Origin: Frankiaceae bacterium
GTDB lineage: Bacteria; Actinomycetota; Actinomycetes; Frankiales; Frankiaceae
DNA: 5,731 bases
Direction of reading: 5' to 3'
NCBI GenBank assembly: GCA_030840885.1
Contig: JAVEDQ010000002.1
Coordinates: 1-5,731 of the forward strand
In this document: piece after piece, positions 1 through 5,438 of the stretch
How positions within the stretch are numbered: the first letter of the stretch is position 1
How the letters are laid out: every line of letters begins with the position of its first letter
Notes under the pieces: generated by a model
Database searches by the model: none
What the model saw: only the letters and a program-made list of their open reading frames with translations
Told to the model about the DNA's origin: nothing
Translations under genes and position numbers: made by a program

Positions 1-330
1 GAGTTCGGCATCCAGGCTCTGGAGCCGGCCTACGTCACGAACCGGCAGATCGAGTCGGCCCGTATCGCGATGACCCGCCACATCAAGCGTGGCGGCAAGG
101 TCTGGATCAACATCTACCCGGACCGTCCGCTCACCAAGAAGCCGGCCGAGACCCGCATGGGTTCCGGTAAGGGTTCGCCGGAGTGGTGGATCGCGAACGT
201 CAAGCCCGGCCGCGTCATGTTCGAGCTCTCGGGTGTCGCCGAGCCCATCGCCCGTGAGGCGATGCGTCGTGCGATGCACAAGCTCCCGATGAAGTGCCGG
301 TTCGTCACGCGAGAGGGGGCACCGGTCTGA
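1..330 (+). CDS. rplP: 50S ribosomal protein L16 (5' partial)
   Basis: The first base of the window is already inside this gene; 109 residues and the stop (TGA 328-330) are present. L16 binds 23S rRNA near the A site and the peptidyl transferase centre and is needed for late 50S assembly. Compared with the 136-residue E. coli protein as I remember it, about 29 N-terminal residues are missing. Diagnostic stretches are [20 protein letters not shown] (about residues 14-33 of the fragment), a [13 protein letters not shown] block and the C-terminal [13 protein letters not shown]. The Arg of the RMGxGKG block aligns with E. coli Arg81, known as the target of the L16 arginine hydroxylase YcfD; whether it is modified here cannot be told. 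The stop overlaps the start of rpmC by one base (TGATG), which suggests translational coupling. Confidence 0.97.
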   Translation, partial: EFGIQALEPAYVTNRQIESARIAMTRHIKRGGKVWINIYPDRPLTKKPAETRMGSGKGSPEWWIANVKPGRVMFELSGVAEPIAREAMRRAMHKLPMKCRFVTREGAPV

Positions 331-560
331 TGGCCGTCACCGCCACCGAGATCCGCTCCCTGGGCGACGACGAGATCGTCACCCGGCTCCGGGAAGCGAA
401 GGAAGAGCTCTTCAACCTCCGCTTCCAGGTCGCCACGGGGCAGCTGGACAACAACAAGCGCCTACAGACGATCCGCCGCGACATCGCGCGGATCTACACG
501 GTCCTGCGCGAGCGGGAACTGGGCATCACCTACGAAGCCGTTGAGAGTTCGAGCGCATGA
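330..560 (+). CDS. rpmC: 50S ribosomal protein L29
   Basis: The 76-residue product is a small, two-helix protein of the large subunit that sits beside the peptide exit tunnel and, with L23, helps form the docking site for trigger factor and SRP (family knowledge). The sequence shows the L29 pattern: an N-terminal [20 protein letters not shown] helix, the signature [19 protein letters not shown] (about residues 27-45), and a second helix [18 protein letters not shown]. The ATG at 330 was chosen because it overlaps the rplP stop as TGATG, has a purine-rich GAGAGGGGG (311-319) ten bases upstream, and gives a normal family length. A GTG or ATG farther upstream would add residues read from rplP in another frame. 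The gene ends in an ATGA overlap with rpsQ. Confidence 0.97.
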   Translation: MAVTATEIRSLGDDEIVTRLREAKEELFNLRFQVATGQLDNNKRLQTIRRDIARIYTVLRERELGITYEAVESSSA

Positions 561-865
561 GCGAGACCAGCACCGAGACCGCCGGCCCGGCGAGCGATGT
601 GACCACCGACATCGAGCGGGGCAACCGCAAGACCCGTGAGGGTCTCGTCGTCAGCGACAAGATGGCCAAGACCGTCGTCGTCGCCGTCGAGGACCGCGTC
701 CAGCACCCGCTGTACGGAAAGACCATCCGGCGCACGCGTAAGTACAAGGCGCACGACGAGGCGAACTCGTGTGGCGTCGGCGACCGCGTGCTGCTCATGG
801 AGACCCGCCCGCTCAGTGCCACCAAGCACTGGCGCGTCGTGGAGATCCTCGAGAGGGCGAAGTGA
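557..865 (+). CDS. rpsQ: 30S ribosomal protein S17
   Basis: This 102-residue protein is a primary binder of 16S rRNA and helps nucleate 30S assembly. The OB-fold core begins near residue 24 ([20 protein letters not shown]) and runs through [20 protein letters not shown], the HDE-containing turn (about 66-68), [20 protein letters not shown] and the end VVEILERAK. The first 23 or so residues form a Ser/Thr/Glu/Asp-rich tail that the 84-residue E. coli protein lacks; related actinobacteria have a shorter acidic tail, as I recall. The start at 557 is supported by the ATGA overlap with rpmC; the Shine-Dalgarno match upstream is poor (GAGAG near 543-547), so coupling probably matters. The rplN start follows after seven bases, so there is no visible break between the S10 and spc operons. 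Confidence 0.97.
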   Translation: MSETSTETAGPASDVTTDIERGNRKTREGLVVSDKMAKTVVVAVEDRVQHPLYGKTIRRTRKYKAHDEANSCGVGDRVLLMETRPLSATKHWRVVEILERAK

Positions 866-872
866 TCTCGCA

Positions 873-1241
873 GTGATCCAGCAGGAGAGCAGGCTTCGCG
901 TCGCCGACAACACCGGCGCGAAGGAGTTGCTGTGCATCCGCGTGCTGGGCGGCTCCGGCCGTCGGTACGCCGGCATCGGCGACATCATCGTCGGCACGGT
1001 CAAGGACGCGCTCCCGGGCGCAGGTGTGAAGAAGGGCGACGTCGTCAAGGCGGTCGTCGTGCGCACCTCCAAGGAGCGTCGTCGGCCGGACGGCTCGTAC
1101 ATCCGCTTCGACGAGAACGCCGCGGTGCTCATCCGGGACTCGGGCGACCCGCGCGGGACGCGCATCTTCGGCCCGGTGGGCCGCGAGCTGCGCGACCGTC
1201 GGTTCATGCGGATCATCTCGCTCGCACCGGAGGTGCTCTGA
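873..1241 (+). CDS. rplN: 50S ribosomal protein L14 (GTG start)
   Basis: L14 binds 23S rRNA at the subunit interface and takes part in intersubunit bridges; it is also the docking site of the silencing factor RsfS (family knowledge). Translation from the GTG at 873 gives 122 residues, exactly the usual length, opening with [20 protein letters not shown], the classic L14 N-terminus. Further hallmarks are [48 protein letters not shown] and the terminal [12 protein letters not shown] / [10 protein letters not shown]. No ATG is available at this point, so the GTG start is firm. The nearest purine-rich element, GAGAGGG (851-857), lies 15 bases away, longer than ideal, and translation is probably coupled to rpsQ, which ends seven bases earlier. 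The stop (1239-1241) directly abuts the rplX ATG. Confidence 0.97.
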   Translation: MIQQESRLRVADNTGAKELLCIRVLGGSGRRYAGIGDIIVGTVKDALPGAGVKKGDVVKAVVVRTSKERRRPDGSYIRFDENAAVLIRDSGDPRGTRIFGPVGRELRDRRFMRIISLAPEVL

Positions 1242-1559
1242 ATGAAGGTCCACAAGGGAGACACCGTCCAGGTGATCTCGGGCAAGGATCGCGGGCTCAA
1301 GGGCAAGGTGCTCCTCGCCAACCCCAAGGCCGAGAAGATCCTGGTCGAGGGCGCCAACCGCGTGAAGAAGCACACCAAGGTCACCCAGACCCAACGTGGC
1401 GCGCAGACCGGCGGCATCATCACGCAGGAGGCCCCCGTCCACGTGAGCAACGTGATGGTGGTCTGCCCGAGCTGTGACAAGCCGTCGCGCATCGGGCACC
1501 GGCGGAACGAGAACGGCAAGAACGTGCGGACATGCCGCCGTTGTGGGAGTGACATCTGA
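1242..1559 (+). CDS. rplX: 50S ribosomal protein L24, zinc-ribbon form
   Basis: L24 starts 50S assembly by binding the 5' domain of 23S rRNA and lies near the tunnel exit. The 105-residue product has a KOW motif at its N-terminus (about residues 3-30, with [19 protein letters not shown]), the conserved [14 protein letters not shown] (33-46), and [18 protein letters not shown] (57-74). The C-terminal part carries two CxxC pairs: C75-P-S-C78 and C98-R-R-C101, spaced as a zinc ribbon. Many bacterial L24 proteins, including the Streptomyces and Bacillus ones as I remember them, lack these cysteines, whereas Thermus L24 has them. The start is secure: ATG directly after the rplN stop, preceded by a strong GGAGGTG (1229-1235). 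The stop overlaps the rplE start as TGATG. Confidence 0.96.
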   Translation: MKVHKGDTVQVISGKDRGLKGKVLLANPKAEKILVEGANRVKKHTKVTQTQRGAQTGGIITQEAPVHVSNVMVVCPSCDKPSRIGHRRNENGKNVRTCRRCGSDI

Positions 1560-2158
1560 TGTCGAGCACCGCCACCGAGAGCACCACGACCGACAGCACG
1601 ACGGCGGACCAGCCGGGTCCGCGCCTGAAGGCGCGGTACCGGTCGGAGATCCTCCCGCAGCTGCGTGAGTCGTACTCGATCGCCAACGTCATGCAGGTTC
1701 CCGGCGTGGTCAAGGTCGTCGTCAACATGGGCGTCGGCGACGCCGCCCGGGACGGCAAGCTGATCGACGGCGCGGTCCGCGACCTCACCGCCATCACCGG
1801 CCAGAAGCCGCAGATCCGTCGGGCGACCAAGTCCATCGCGCAGTTCAAGCTGCGCGAGGGCCAGCCCATCGGCGCGAAGGTCACCCTTCGGGGAGACCGG
1901 ATGTGGGAGTTCCTGGACCGCCTGGTCAGCATCGCGCTGCCGCGCATCCGTGACTTCCGTGGCCTGTCGCCGAAGCAGTTCGACGGCCGGGGCAACTACA
2001 CCTTCGGCGTCGTCGAGCAGTCGATCTTCCACGAGATCGACCAGGACCGCATCGACCGCGTACGCGGCATGGACATCACGGTGGTCACCACCGCCGAGAC
2101 CGACGAGCAGGGACGTGCGCTTCTCCGGGCGCTCGGCTTCCCTTTCAGGGAGAACTGA
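1559..2158 (+). CDS. rplE: 50S ribosomal protein L5
   Basis: L5 binds 5S rRNA with L18 and joins it to the central protuberance of the 50S subunit, where it also touches the P-site tRNA. The 199-residue protein shows the family pattern: [20 protein letters not shown] (43-62), [26 protein letters not shown] (76-101), the [18 protein letters not shown] block (105-122), [26 protein letters not shown] and a C-terminal [10 protein letters not shown] / ALGFPF. It is longer than the usual 180-187 residues because of a Ser/Thr-rich tail of about 18 residues before PRLKARY. The start ATG at 1559 overlaps the rplX stop (TGATG) and has GGGAG (1545-1549) nine bases upstream, so I kept it. No internal ATG would give a shorter, tail-free protein. 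Confidence 0.97.
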   Translation: MSSTATESTTTDSTTADQPGPRLKARYRSEILPQLRESYSIANVMQVPGVVKVVVNMGVGDAARDGKLIDGAVRDLTAITGQKPQIRRATKSIAQFKLREGQPIGAKVTLRGDRMWEFLDRLVSIALPRIRDFRGLSPKQFDGRGNYTFGVVEQSIFHEIDQDRIDRVRGMDITVVTTAETDEQGRALLRALGFPFREN

Positions 2159-2159
2159 G

Positions 2160-2345
2160 ATGGCGAAGAAGGCACTGGTCGCCAAGGCGGCCCGCAAGCC
2201 GAAGTTCGCGGTGCGCGGTTACACCCGCTGCCAGCGGTGCGGCCGGCCCCGTGCGGTGTTCCGCGCGTTCGGGCTGTGCCGTATCTGCCTGCGGCAGATG
2301 GCCCACCGCGGCGAACTGCCCGGCGTCACCAAGTCCAGTTGGTAG
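2160..2345 (+). CDS. rpsN: 30S ribosomal protein S14, zinc type
   Basis: The 61-residue product is the short, zinc-binding S14 (often called type Z or rpsZ), which binds the head of 16S rRNA near the A site and interacts with S3 and S10. Its four cysteines, C24-x2-C27 and C40-x2-C43, sit in the usual RCQRCGRP ... GLCRICLR setting, and the protein ends in the typical [13 protein letters not shown]. The longer, zinc-free S14 of about 101 residues found in E. coli is clearly not what this is. The ATG at 2160 follows the rplE stop by one base and has AGGGAG (2147-2152) seven bases upstream. An upstream in-frame ATG at 1950 lies within rplE in another frame and is not credible. The last base of the stop codon begins the stem-loop that follows. 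Confidence 0.97.
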   Translation: MAKKALVAKAARKPKFAVRGYTRCQRCGRPRAVFRAFGLCRICLRQMAHRGELPGVTKSSW

Positions 2346-2379
2346 CACCGGAGAATCGACGAAGTCCATTCTTCGGTGC
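2345..2379 (+). other. Stem-loop directly after rpsN
   Basis: The bases 2345-2356 (GCACCGGAGAAT) pair with 2368-2379 (ATTCTTCGGTGC) through 12 consecutive pairs, one of them G-U. The 11-base loop can close further: GAC (2358-2360) pairs with GTC (2364-2366) around a GAA triloop, leaving one C-C mismatch. The structure starts on the last base of the rpsN stop codon. No T-run follows, so it does not look like a standard intrinsic terminator; it may instead be an RNA processing or stability element, a pause or attenuation site, or a protein-binding structure. The pairing is seen in the sequence; any function is inferred. Confidence 0.6.
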
Positions 2380-2494
2380 ACGGCAGGACAAGGGGCGCGC
2401 AGCGCCTCGAAGCAATTGACCTCGCAGTAGACAAAGCAGGAACGATTCCGGCAGGCCCGTACGGGAACCGTCGGAGAAGGGGGCGGAACGCCCT
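2346..2494 (+). promoter_or_regulatory. Structured rpsN-rpsH spacer, possible regulatory leader
   Basis: This 149-base spacer interrupts an otherwise packed block and has no credible gene. Besides the stem-loop at its start, it holds a 7-pair hairpin at 2392-2408 (GGGGCGC / GCGCCTC around GCA), a short GGAA-CGA-TTCC hairpin (2439-2449), the perfect palindrome CCCGTACGGG (2456-2465), and GGGCG-GAA-CGCCC (2481-2493) just before the rpsH start. The sequence GGAACG occurs twice (2439-2444 and 2485-2490). In E. coli, S8 controls the spc operon by binding its mRNA near the rplE start; a comparable control at this point, directly before the S8 gene, is my inference. A TTGACC at 2416-2421 lacks a convincing -10 partner, so I do not call a promoter. 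Confidence 0.35.
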
Positions 2495-2497
2495 GTG
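2473..2497 (+). promoter_or_regulatory. rpsH ribosome binding region with hairpin spacer
   Basis: The best Shine-Dalgarno match is GGAG at 2473-2476 (within GGAGAAGG), but it lies 18 bases before the GTG start at 2495, too far in linear terms. The intervening bases 2481-2493 can form a five-pair hairpin, GGGCG-GAA-CGCCC. When folded this would bring the GGAG to about five bases from the start codon. Alternatively the G-run at 2479-2483 serves as a weak site when the hairpin is open. Seen directly: the repeat arms and the distances. Inferred: that the hairpin tunes initiation. Confidence 0.4.
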
Positions 2498-2893
2498 ACT
2501 ATGACCGACCCGATCGCGGACATGCTCACGCGCATCCGGAACGCCAACAAGGCGTACCACGACCGCGTGACCATGCCGTACAGCAAGATCAAGACTCATA
2601 TCGCGGAGATCCTCCAGCAGGAGGGCTACATCTCCGGGTGGTCCACCGAGGGTGAGGGCGTGGAACACGCCGTCGTCGTCGAATTGAAGTACGGCCCCAA
2701 CCGGGAGCGGACGATCGCCGGCGTACGGCGCATCTCCAAGCCCGGCCTGCGGGTCTACGCCAAGGCCACCAACCTTCCCAAGGTGCTCGGCGGGCTCGGC
2801 GTCGCGATCATCAGCACCTCCACCGGCCTGCTGACCGACAAGCAGGCATCCAAGCGGGGCGTGGGCGGAGAAGTCCTCGCCTACGTCTGGTAG
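2495..2893 (+). CDS. rpsH: 30S ribosomal protein S8 (GTG start)
   Basis: S8 binds helix 21 of 16S rRNA, is central to platform assembly, and in E. coli also represses the spc operon through its mRNA. The 132-residue protein starts [20 protein letters not shown] and holds [20 protein letters not shown] (27-46), [22 protein letters not shown] (67-88) and the C-terminal rRNA-binding signature [19 protein letters not shown] ... GGEVLAYVW (100-132). Two starts are possible: GTG at 2495 (MTMTDP) or ATG at 2501 (MTDP), two codons apart. I prefer the GTG because Streptomyces S8 also begins MTMTDP as I recall, but the difference is small. The stop (2891-2893) is twelve bases before rplF. Confidence 0.96.
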   Translation: MTMTDPIADMLTRIRNANKAYHDRVTMPYSKIKTHIAEILQQEGYISGWSTEGEGVEHAVVVELKYGPNRERTIAGVRRISKPGLRVYAKATNLPKVLGGLGVAIISTSTGLLTDKQASKRGVGGEVLAYVW

Positions 2894-2905
2894 GGGAGGC
2901 TTCTC

Positions 2906-3442
2906 ATGTCACGCATCGGACGACTTCCGATCCCCGTCCCCAGCGGCGTCGAAGTGACGCTGGCCGGTCAGGACGTCACCGTCAAGGGACCCAAGGGCAC
3001 CTTGAACCTCACCGTCTCCGAGCCGATCTCGATCAGCCAGGAGGACGGCACGCTGCAGGTGGCGCGGCCCAACGACGAGCGCGAGAGCCGTGCCCTGCAC
3101 GGTCTCACCCGCAGCCTCGTCGCCAACATGGTCACCGGCGTCACCGACGGGTTCTCCAAGATCCTCGAGATCCGCGGCGTCGGTTACCGCGTGCAGGCCC
3201 GGGGGAGCGACCTCGAGTTCGCCCTCGGATTTAGCCACCCGGTGCCGGTCAAGGCGCCGGAGGGCATCACCTTCGAGGTGCAGACCCCGACGCGCTTCAT
3301 CGTGCGCGGGATCGACAAGCAGGTGGTCGGTGAGACCGCCGCCAAGATCCGCAAGCTGCGGCGACCCGACCCGTACAAGGGCAAGGGCGTCCGTTACGCC
3401 GGCGAGAACGTGCGCCGCAAGGTCGGAAAGGCAGGTAAGTGA
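2906..3442 (+). CDS. rplF: 50S ribosomal protein L6
   Basis: L6 binds 23S rRNA near the sarcin-ricin loop and the base of the stalk, where the elongation factors dock. The 178-residue length is typical. The protein has the two repeated alpha/beta domains: the first opens [17 protein letters not shown] and contains VKGPKG (26-31); the second begins around residue 84 with [20 protein letters not shown] and ends in the family signature [14 protein letters not shown] (154-167), followed by the basic tail [11 protein letters not shown]. The start ATG has an excellent GGGGAGG (2893-2899) six bases upstream, overlapping the rpsH stop codon. This strong site suggests independent re-initiation at this junction. 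The gene ends in a TGATG overlap with rplR. Confidence 0.97.
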   Translation: MSRIGRLPIPVPSGVEVTLAGQDVTVKGPKGTLNLTVSEPISISQEDGTLQVARPNDERESRALHGLTRSLVANMVTGVTDGFSKILEIRGVGYRVQARGSDLEFALGFSHPVPVKAPEGITFEVQTPTRFIVRGIDKQVVGETAAKIRKLRRPDPYKGKGVRYAGENVRRKVGKAGK

Positions 3443-3810
3443 TGCCGAGCTCCGTCTCCGGCACCCGCCGCAAGGGCGTCACGCGCCGCCACCTCCGGGT
3501 GCGCAAGAAGGTCACGGGCACCACGGTGCGCCCGCGCCTGGTCGTCAACCGCTCCACGCGGCACATCCACGCCCAGGTCGTCGACGACACCCGCGGCTTC
3601 ACGCTCGTCGCCGCCTCCACGTTGGAGGCCGACCTGCGCGCGGCCGACGGCGACAAGACGGCTGCTGCCGCGCAGGTGGGCAAGCTGCTCGCCGAACGGG
3701 CGAAGGCAGCCGGCATCGACTCCGTGGTCTTCGACCGCGGCGGTCGTCGCTACCACGGTCGGATCGCGGCCCTGGCCGACGGAGCACGGGAAGCGGGGTT
3801 GAGCTTCTGA
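3442..3810 (+). CDS. rplR: 50S ribosomal protein L18
   Basis: L18 binds 5S rRNA together with L5 and forms part of the central protuberance. The product has 122 residues: a basic N-terminal arm ([20 protein letters not shown], 8-27), the conserved [20 protein letters not shown] (30-49), an alanine-rich helix region with [11 protein letters not shown] (82-92), and the signature [26 protein letters not shown] (95-120). The arm looks shorter and different from that of Streptomyces L18 as I recall, while the core agrees well. I chose the ATG at 3442, which overlaps the rplF stop as TGATG; a GTG codon immediately before it (3439) would add only one Met. The gene ends at 3810, and the next ribosomal gene starts only after a 70-base spacer. 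Confidence 0.96.
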   Translation: MPSSVSGTRRKGVTRRHLRVRKKVTGTTVRPRLVVNRSTRHIHAQVVDDTRGFTLVAASTLEADLRAADGDKTAAAAQVGKLLAERAKAAGIDSVVFDRGGRRYHGRIAALADGAREAGLSF

Positions 3811-3878
3811 TGGAGGCCCGCCCCCAGGTGAGTCGCCTGCGACTCGCCACCTGCACCAATCCGACAGAGGAGAACTAG
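3810..3878 (+). other. Possible 22-codon micro-ORF between rplR and rpsE
   Basis: An ATG at 3810 overlaps the rplR stop as TGATG, the same arrangement seen at four firm gene junctions in this window, and reads 22 codons to a TAG at 3876-3878, two bases before the rpsE ATG. The predicted peptide begins [15 protein letters not shown] and ends NPTEEN; I recognise no family. The rpsE Shine-Dalgarno element lies in its last codons and a stem-loop lies in its middle. There is no strong ribosome site of its own, only a weak GGGG at 3795-3798. It could carry ribosomes from rplR to rpsE, or be chance: a short open frame in GC-rich DNA is common. The codons alone cannot decide. Confidence 0.2.
3825..3853 (+). 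other. Bulged stem-loop in the rplR-rpsE spacer
   Basis: Bases 3825-3835 (CAGGTGAGTCG) pair with 3840-3853 (CGACTCGCCACCTG) in an 11-pair stem with a CCTG loop and a three-base bulge on the 3' side. No T-run follows, so a standard terminator is unlikely, and the downstream genes rpsE, rpmD and rplO would be cut off by one. It could be a processing site or affect ribosome passage. The pairing is seen; function is inferred. Confidence 0.5.
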
Positions 3879-3880
3879 CC

Positions 3881-4504
3881 ATGCCAGGTCAACGCCGCGC
3901 AGGTGGAACCGGCGGCGACCGTCAGGGTCGTCGTGACCGCGCCGGAGGGCCCGCCGCCGAGAAGAGCGTCTACCTCGAGCGCGTGGTCGCGATCAACCGC
4001 GTCGCCAAGGTCGTCAAGGGTGGTCGTCGCTTCAGCTTCACCGCCCTGGTCATCGTCGGTGACGGCGACGGGACGGTCGGGGTCGGCTACGGCAAGGCCA
4101 AGGAGGTGCCCGCGGCGATCGCCAAGGGCGTCGAGGAGGCCAAGAAGCACTTTTTCAAGGTGCCGCGCATCGGCGCCACCATCCCGCACCCCATCCAGGG
4201 TGAGGATGCTGCCGGTGTCGTGCTGCTCAAGCCCGCCTCGGCCGGTACCGGCGTCATCGCCGGCGGCCCGGTCCGCGCGGTGCTCGAGTGCGCCGGCATC
4301 CACGACGTGCTCTCGAAGTCGCTCGGGTCCTCCAACCCGATCAACATCGTCAAGGCAACGGTGACGGCACTGCGCGGGCTCACGCGGCCCGAGGAGATCG
4401 CCGCTCGTCGTGGCTTGCCGCTCGAGGACGTCGCCCCCGTCGCCATGCTGCGGGCGCAGGCCACGGCCCGCGCCGCCGCGGCTGCACCGTCGGTGGGTGC
4501 CTGA
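3881..4504 (+). CDS. rpsE: 30S ribosomal protein S5
   Basis: S5 sits at the mRNA entry side of the 30S subunit, and contributes to decoding accuracy and helicase activity; mutations in its N-terminal loop give spectinomycin resistance in other bacteria. The 207-residue protein starts with a Gly/Arg-rich tail (about 1-25, with [13 protein letters not shown]), followed by the double-stranded RNA-binding-like domain: [20 protein letters not shown] (35-54), VVGDGDG-like [20 protein letters not shown] (58-77). The C-terminal domain holds [19 protein letters not shown] (118-136), [16 protein letters not shown] (145-160) and [10 protein letters not shown], then an alanine-rich end. The spectinomycin-loop sequence looks wild type. 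The start is preceded by AGAGGAGAA (3866-3874), a strong site. The gene ends in a TGATG overlap with rpmD. Confidence 0.97.
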   Translation: MPGQRRAGGTGGDRQGRRDRAGGPAAEKSVYLERVVAINRVAKVVKGGRRFSFTALVIVGDGDGTVGVGYGKAKEVPAAIAKGVEEAKKHFFKVPRIGATIPHPIQGEDAAGVVLLKPASAGTGVIAGGPVRAVLECAGIHDVLSKSLGSSNPINIVKATVTALRGLTRPEEIAARRGLPLEDVAPVAMLRAQATARAAAAAPSVGA

Positions 4505-4710
4505 TGTCCATCGCGAAGATCGGCGACGCCAAGTTGAAGATCACGCAGCTCCGGTCCGGGATCGGGGGCACCGCCCGCCAGCGGGAGACCCTCAAGACCC
4601 TCGGCCTGCGACGGATCGGAGCCACCGTCGTCCGTGAGGGTCGGCCCGAGGTGCGCGGCATGGTCCGGTCGATCGAGCACCTGGTCGACGTCGAGGAGGT
4701 GTCTGAATGA
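4504..4710 (+). CDS. rpmD: 50S ribosomal protein L30
   Basis: The 68-residue product is L30, a small protein on the solvent side of the 50S subunit that contacts 23S and lies not far from 5S rRNA. The family pattern is complete: [20 protein letters not shown] (11-30), the signature [16 protein letters not shown] (30-45), and [17 protein letters not shown] at the end. The ATG at 4504 overlaps the rpsE stop by one base, and GGTGGGTG (4492-4499) is a fair ribosome site. An upstream reading in the same frame would run inside rpsE and is not credible. Its 3' end contains the strong GGAGG that serves rplO, and its stop overlaps the rplO ATG (ATGA). Confidence 0.96.
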   Translation: MSIAKIGDAKLKITQLRSGIGGTARQRETLKTLGLRRIGATVVREGRPEVRGMVRSIEHLVDVEEVSE

Positions 4711-5201
4711 GCGAGCAGCCCGACATGAGCAAGAACGAGGCGGCGTCCGCACCCGTCGGCCGTGGCCTGAAGGTGCACCACTTGCGTCCCGCCCCGGGAG
4801 CCAAGACCGCCAAGACCCGGGTGGGTCGCGGTGACGGCTCGAAGGGCAAGACGGCCGGACGCGGCACGAAGGGCACCAAGGCCCGCAAGAACGTGCCGGG
4901 CCGGTTCGAGGGTGGCCAGATGCCGCTGCACATGCGGGTGCCGAAGCTCAAGGGCTTCACCAACCCGTTCCGCACCGAGTATCAGGTCGTCAACCTCACC
5001 AAGCTCGGGGACCTGTTCCCCGAGGGCGGGGGAGTGGACATCCTGGCGCTCGTCGCCGCGGGCGCGGTGCGCGGGGGACACCCGGTCAAGGTGCTCGGCG
5101 AAGGCAACCTGTCCGTCGCCCTGCAGATCGAGGCCAACGCGTTCTCGGCGTCCGCCCGCGAGAAGATCGCGGCTGCGGGCGGTACCGCCATCGAGGTGTA
5201 G
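4707..5201 (+). CDS. rplO: 50S ribosomal protein L15
   Basis: L15 is a late assembly protein of the 50S subunit with a long extension that threads among 23S rRNA helices. In the 164-residue product the basic, glycine-rich extension is obvious: [20 protein letters not shown] (24-43) and [20 protein letters not shown] (44-63), then [20 protein letters not shown] (65-84) and the globular C-terminal part with [37 protein letters not shown] (127-146) and [10 protein letters not shown] tail of about 18 residues ([18 protein letters not shown]) precedes the normal start of the family. The ATG at 4707 has GGAGG (4695-4699) seven bases upstream and overlaps the rpmD stop, so I prefer it to the in-frame ATG at 4725, which has no clear ribosome site. 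The stop is followed by a 237-base spacer. Confidence 0.97.
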   Translation: MSEQPDMSKNEAASAPVGRGLKVHHLRPAPGAKTAKTRVGRGDGSKGKTAGRGTKGTKARKNVPGRFEGGQMPLHMRVPKLKGFTNPFRTEYQVVNLTKLGDLFPEGGGVDILALVAAGAVRGGHPVKVLGEGNLSVALQIEANAFSASAREKIAAAGGTAIEV

Positions 5202-5206
5202 TCGTC

Positions 5207-5245
5207 GGCCTGGCCTGCCAGGTTGTCGTCCTGGGTTGTCCCAGG
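5207..5245 (+). other. Tandem stem-loops after rplO with exchangeable arms
   Basis: Two hairpins follow the rplO stop. The first pairs GGCCTGG (5207-5213) with CCAGGTT (5218-5224), five standard and two G-U pairs. The second pairs CCTGGG (5230-5235) perfectly with CCCAGG (5240-5245) around TTGT. All four arms are variants of CCTGG or CCAGG, so arm 2 could also pair with arm 3 across TTGTCGT, excluding both other hairpins. No T-run follows. Partial termination or 3'-end protection of the ribosomal mRNA is possible; an RNA switch is more speculative. Confidence 0.4.
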
Positions 5246-5338
5246 CACCCGCTCCAGAACTCTTCGGCCCGGCCGATCGGGAGACCGATGCACCCCATTC
5301 GGGATCGCCTCGGTCGACCCGGTCGGACCGGGCCGGAC

Positions 5339-5347
5339 TGTTACAGT
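5339..5347 (+). promoter_or_regulatory. Candidate extended -10 promoter for secY
   Basis: TGTTACAGT contains the hexamer TACAGT (5342-5347), which fits the TAnnnT pattern of housekeeping sigma factors, preceded by TG one base upstream as in extended -10 promoters. The expected -35 position with a 17-base spacer (5319-5324, CCGGTC) does not resemble TTGACA, but extended -10 promoters can do without it. Transcription would begin near 5354 and give a leader of about 85 bases. It lies within the inverted repeat GACTG-TTA-CAGTC, so the match may partly reflect an operator. Confidence 0.35.
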
Positions 5348-5426
5348 CAGCCGCACGCGCAGGTCAAGGTTTGCGACCCCGCAGCCCGCCTGCTCCACGC
5401 CACGAGCTCGCGCTCACGTGTCACCG

Positions 5427-5436
5427 AAGGGAGGGG
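5427..5436 (+). promoter_or_regulatory. Ribosome binding site of secY
   Basis: AAGGGAGGGG is a purine-rich Shine-Dalgarno element ending two bases before the GTG at 5439. It supports that codon as the secY start; the next in-frame ATG is 24 codons downstream, inside the first membrane segment. Confidence 0.6.
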
Positions 5437-5438
5437 CT

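Larger units (their letters stand above)
5202..5438 (+). promoter_or_regulatory. rplO-secY spacer rich in inverted repeats
   Basis: No credible gene lies in these 237 bases. After the tandem stem-loops come TCGGCC-C-GGCCGA (5264-5276), ATCGG-GAGA-CCGAT (5276-5289), the palindrome GGTCGACC (5312-5319), CCCGGTC-G-GACCGGG (5318-5332), and GACTG-TTA-CAGTC (5336-5348), then about 90 bases of presumed secY leader ending in its ribosome site. The region separates the ribosomal genes from secY and is the natural place for a secY promoter. The repeats are seen directly; whether any is an operator or an RNA structure is unknown. Confidence 0.5.

Noticed and set aside
530..2197. A 555-codon open frame on the minus strand spanning rpsQ to rplE
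   Set aside because: It lies opposite five confidently identified ribosomal genes, has no recognisable domain, and its composition (rich in Arg, Asp, Leu, Val) is what the complement of GC-rich coding DNA gives.
2345..2379. Intrinsic terminator after rpsN
   Set aside because: The stem is strong but no T-run follows, and complete termination here would silence the essential genes rpsH to rplO unless another promoter existed, which I cannot see.
2416..2449. TTGACC as a -35 element of a promoter for rpsH
   Set aside because: No hexamer resembling TAnnnT lies 16-19 bases downstream, so a promoter cannot be supported from sequence.
5301..5342. A SigR-type stress promoter (GGGAT ... GTT) before secY
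   Set aside because: The distance between GGGAT (5301-5305) and GTT (5340-5342) is about 34 bases, far beyond the usual 18-19 spacing.
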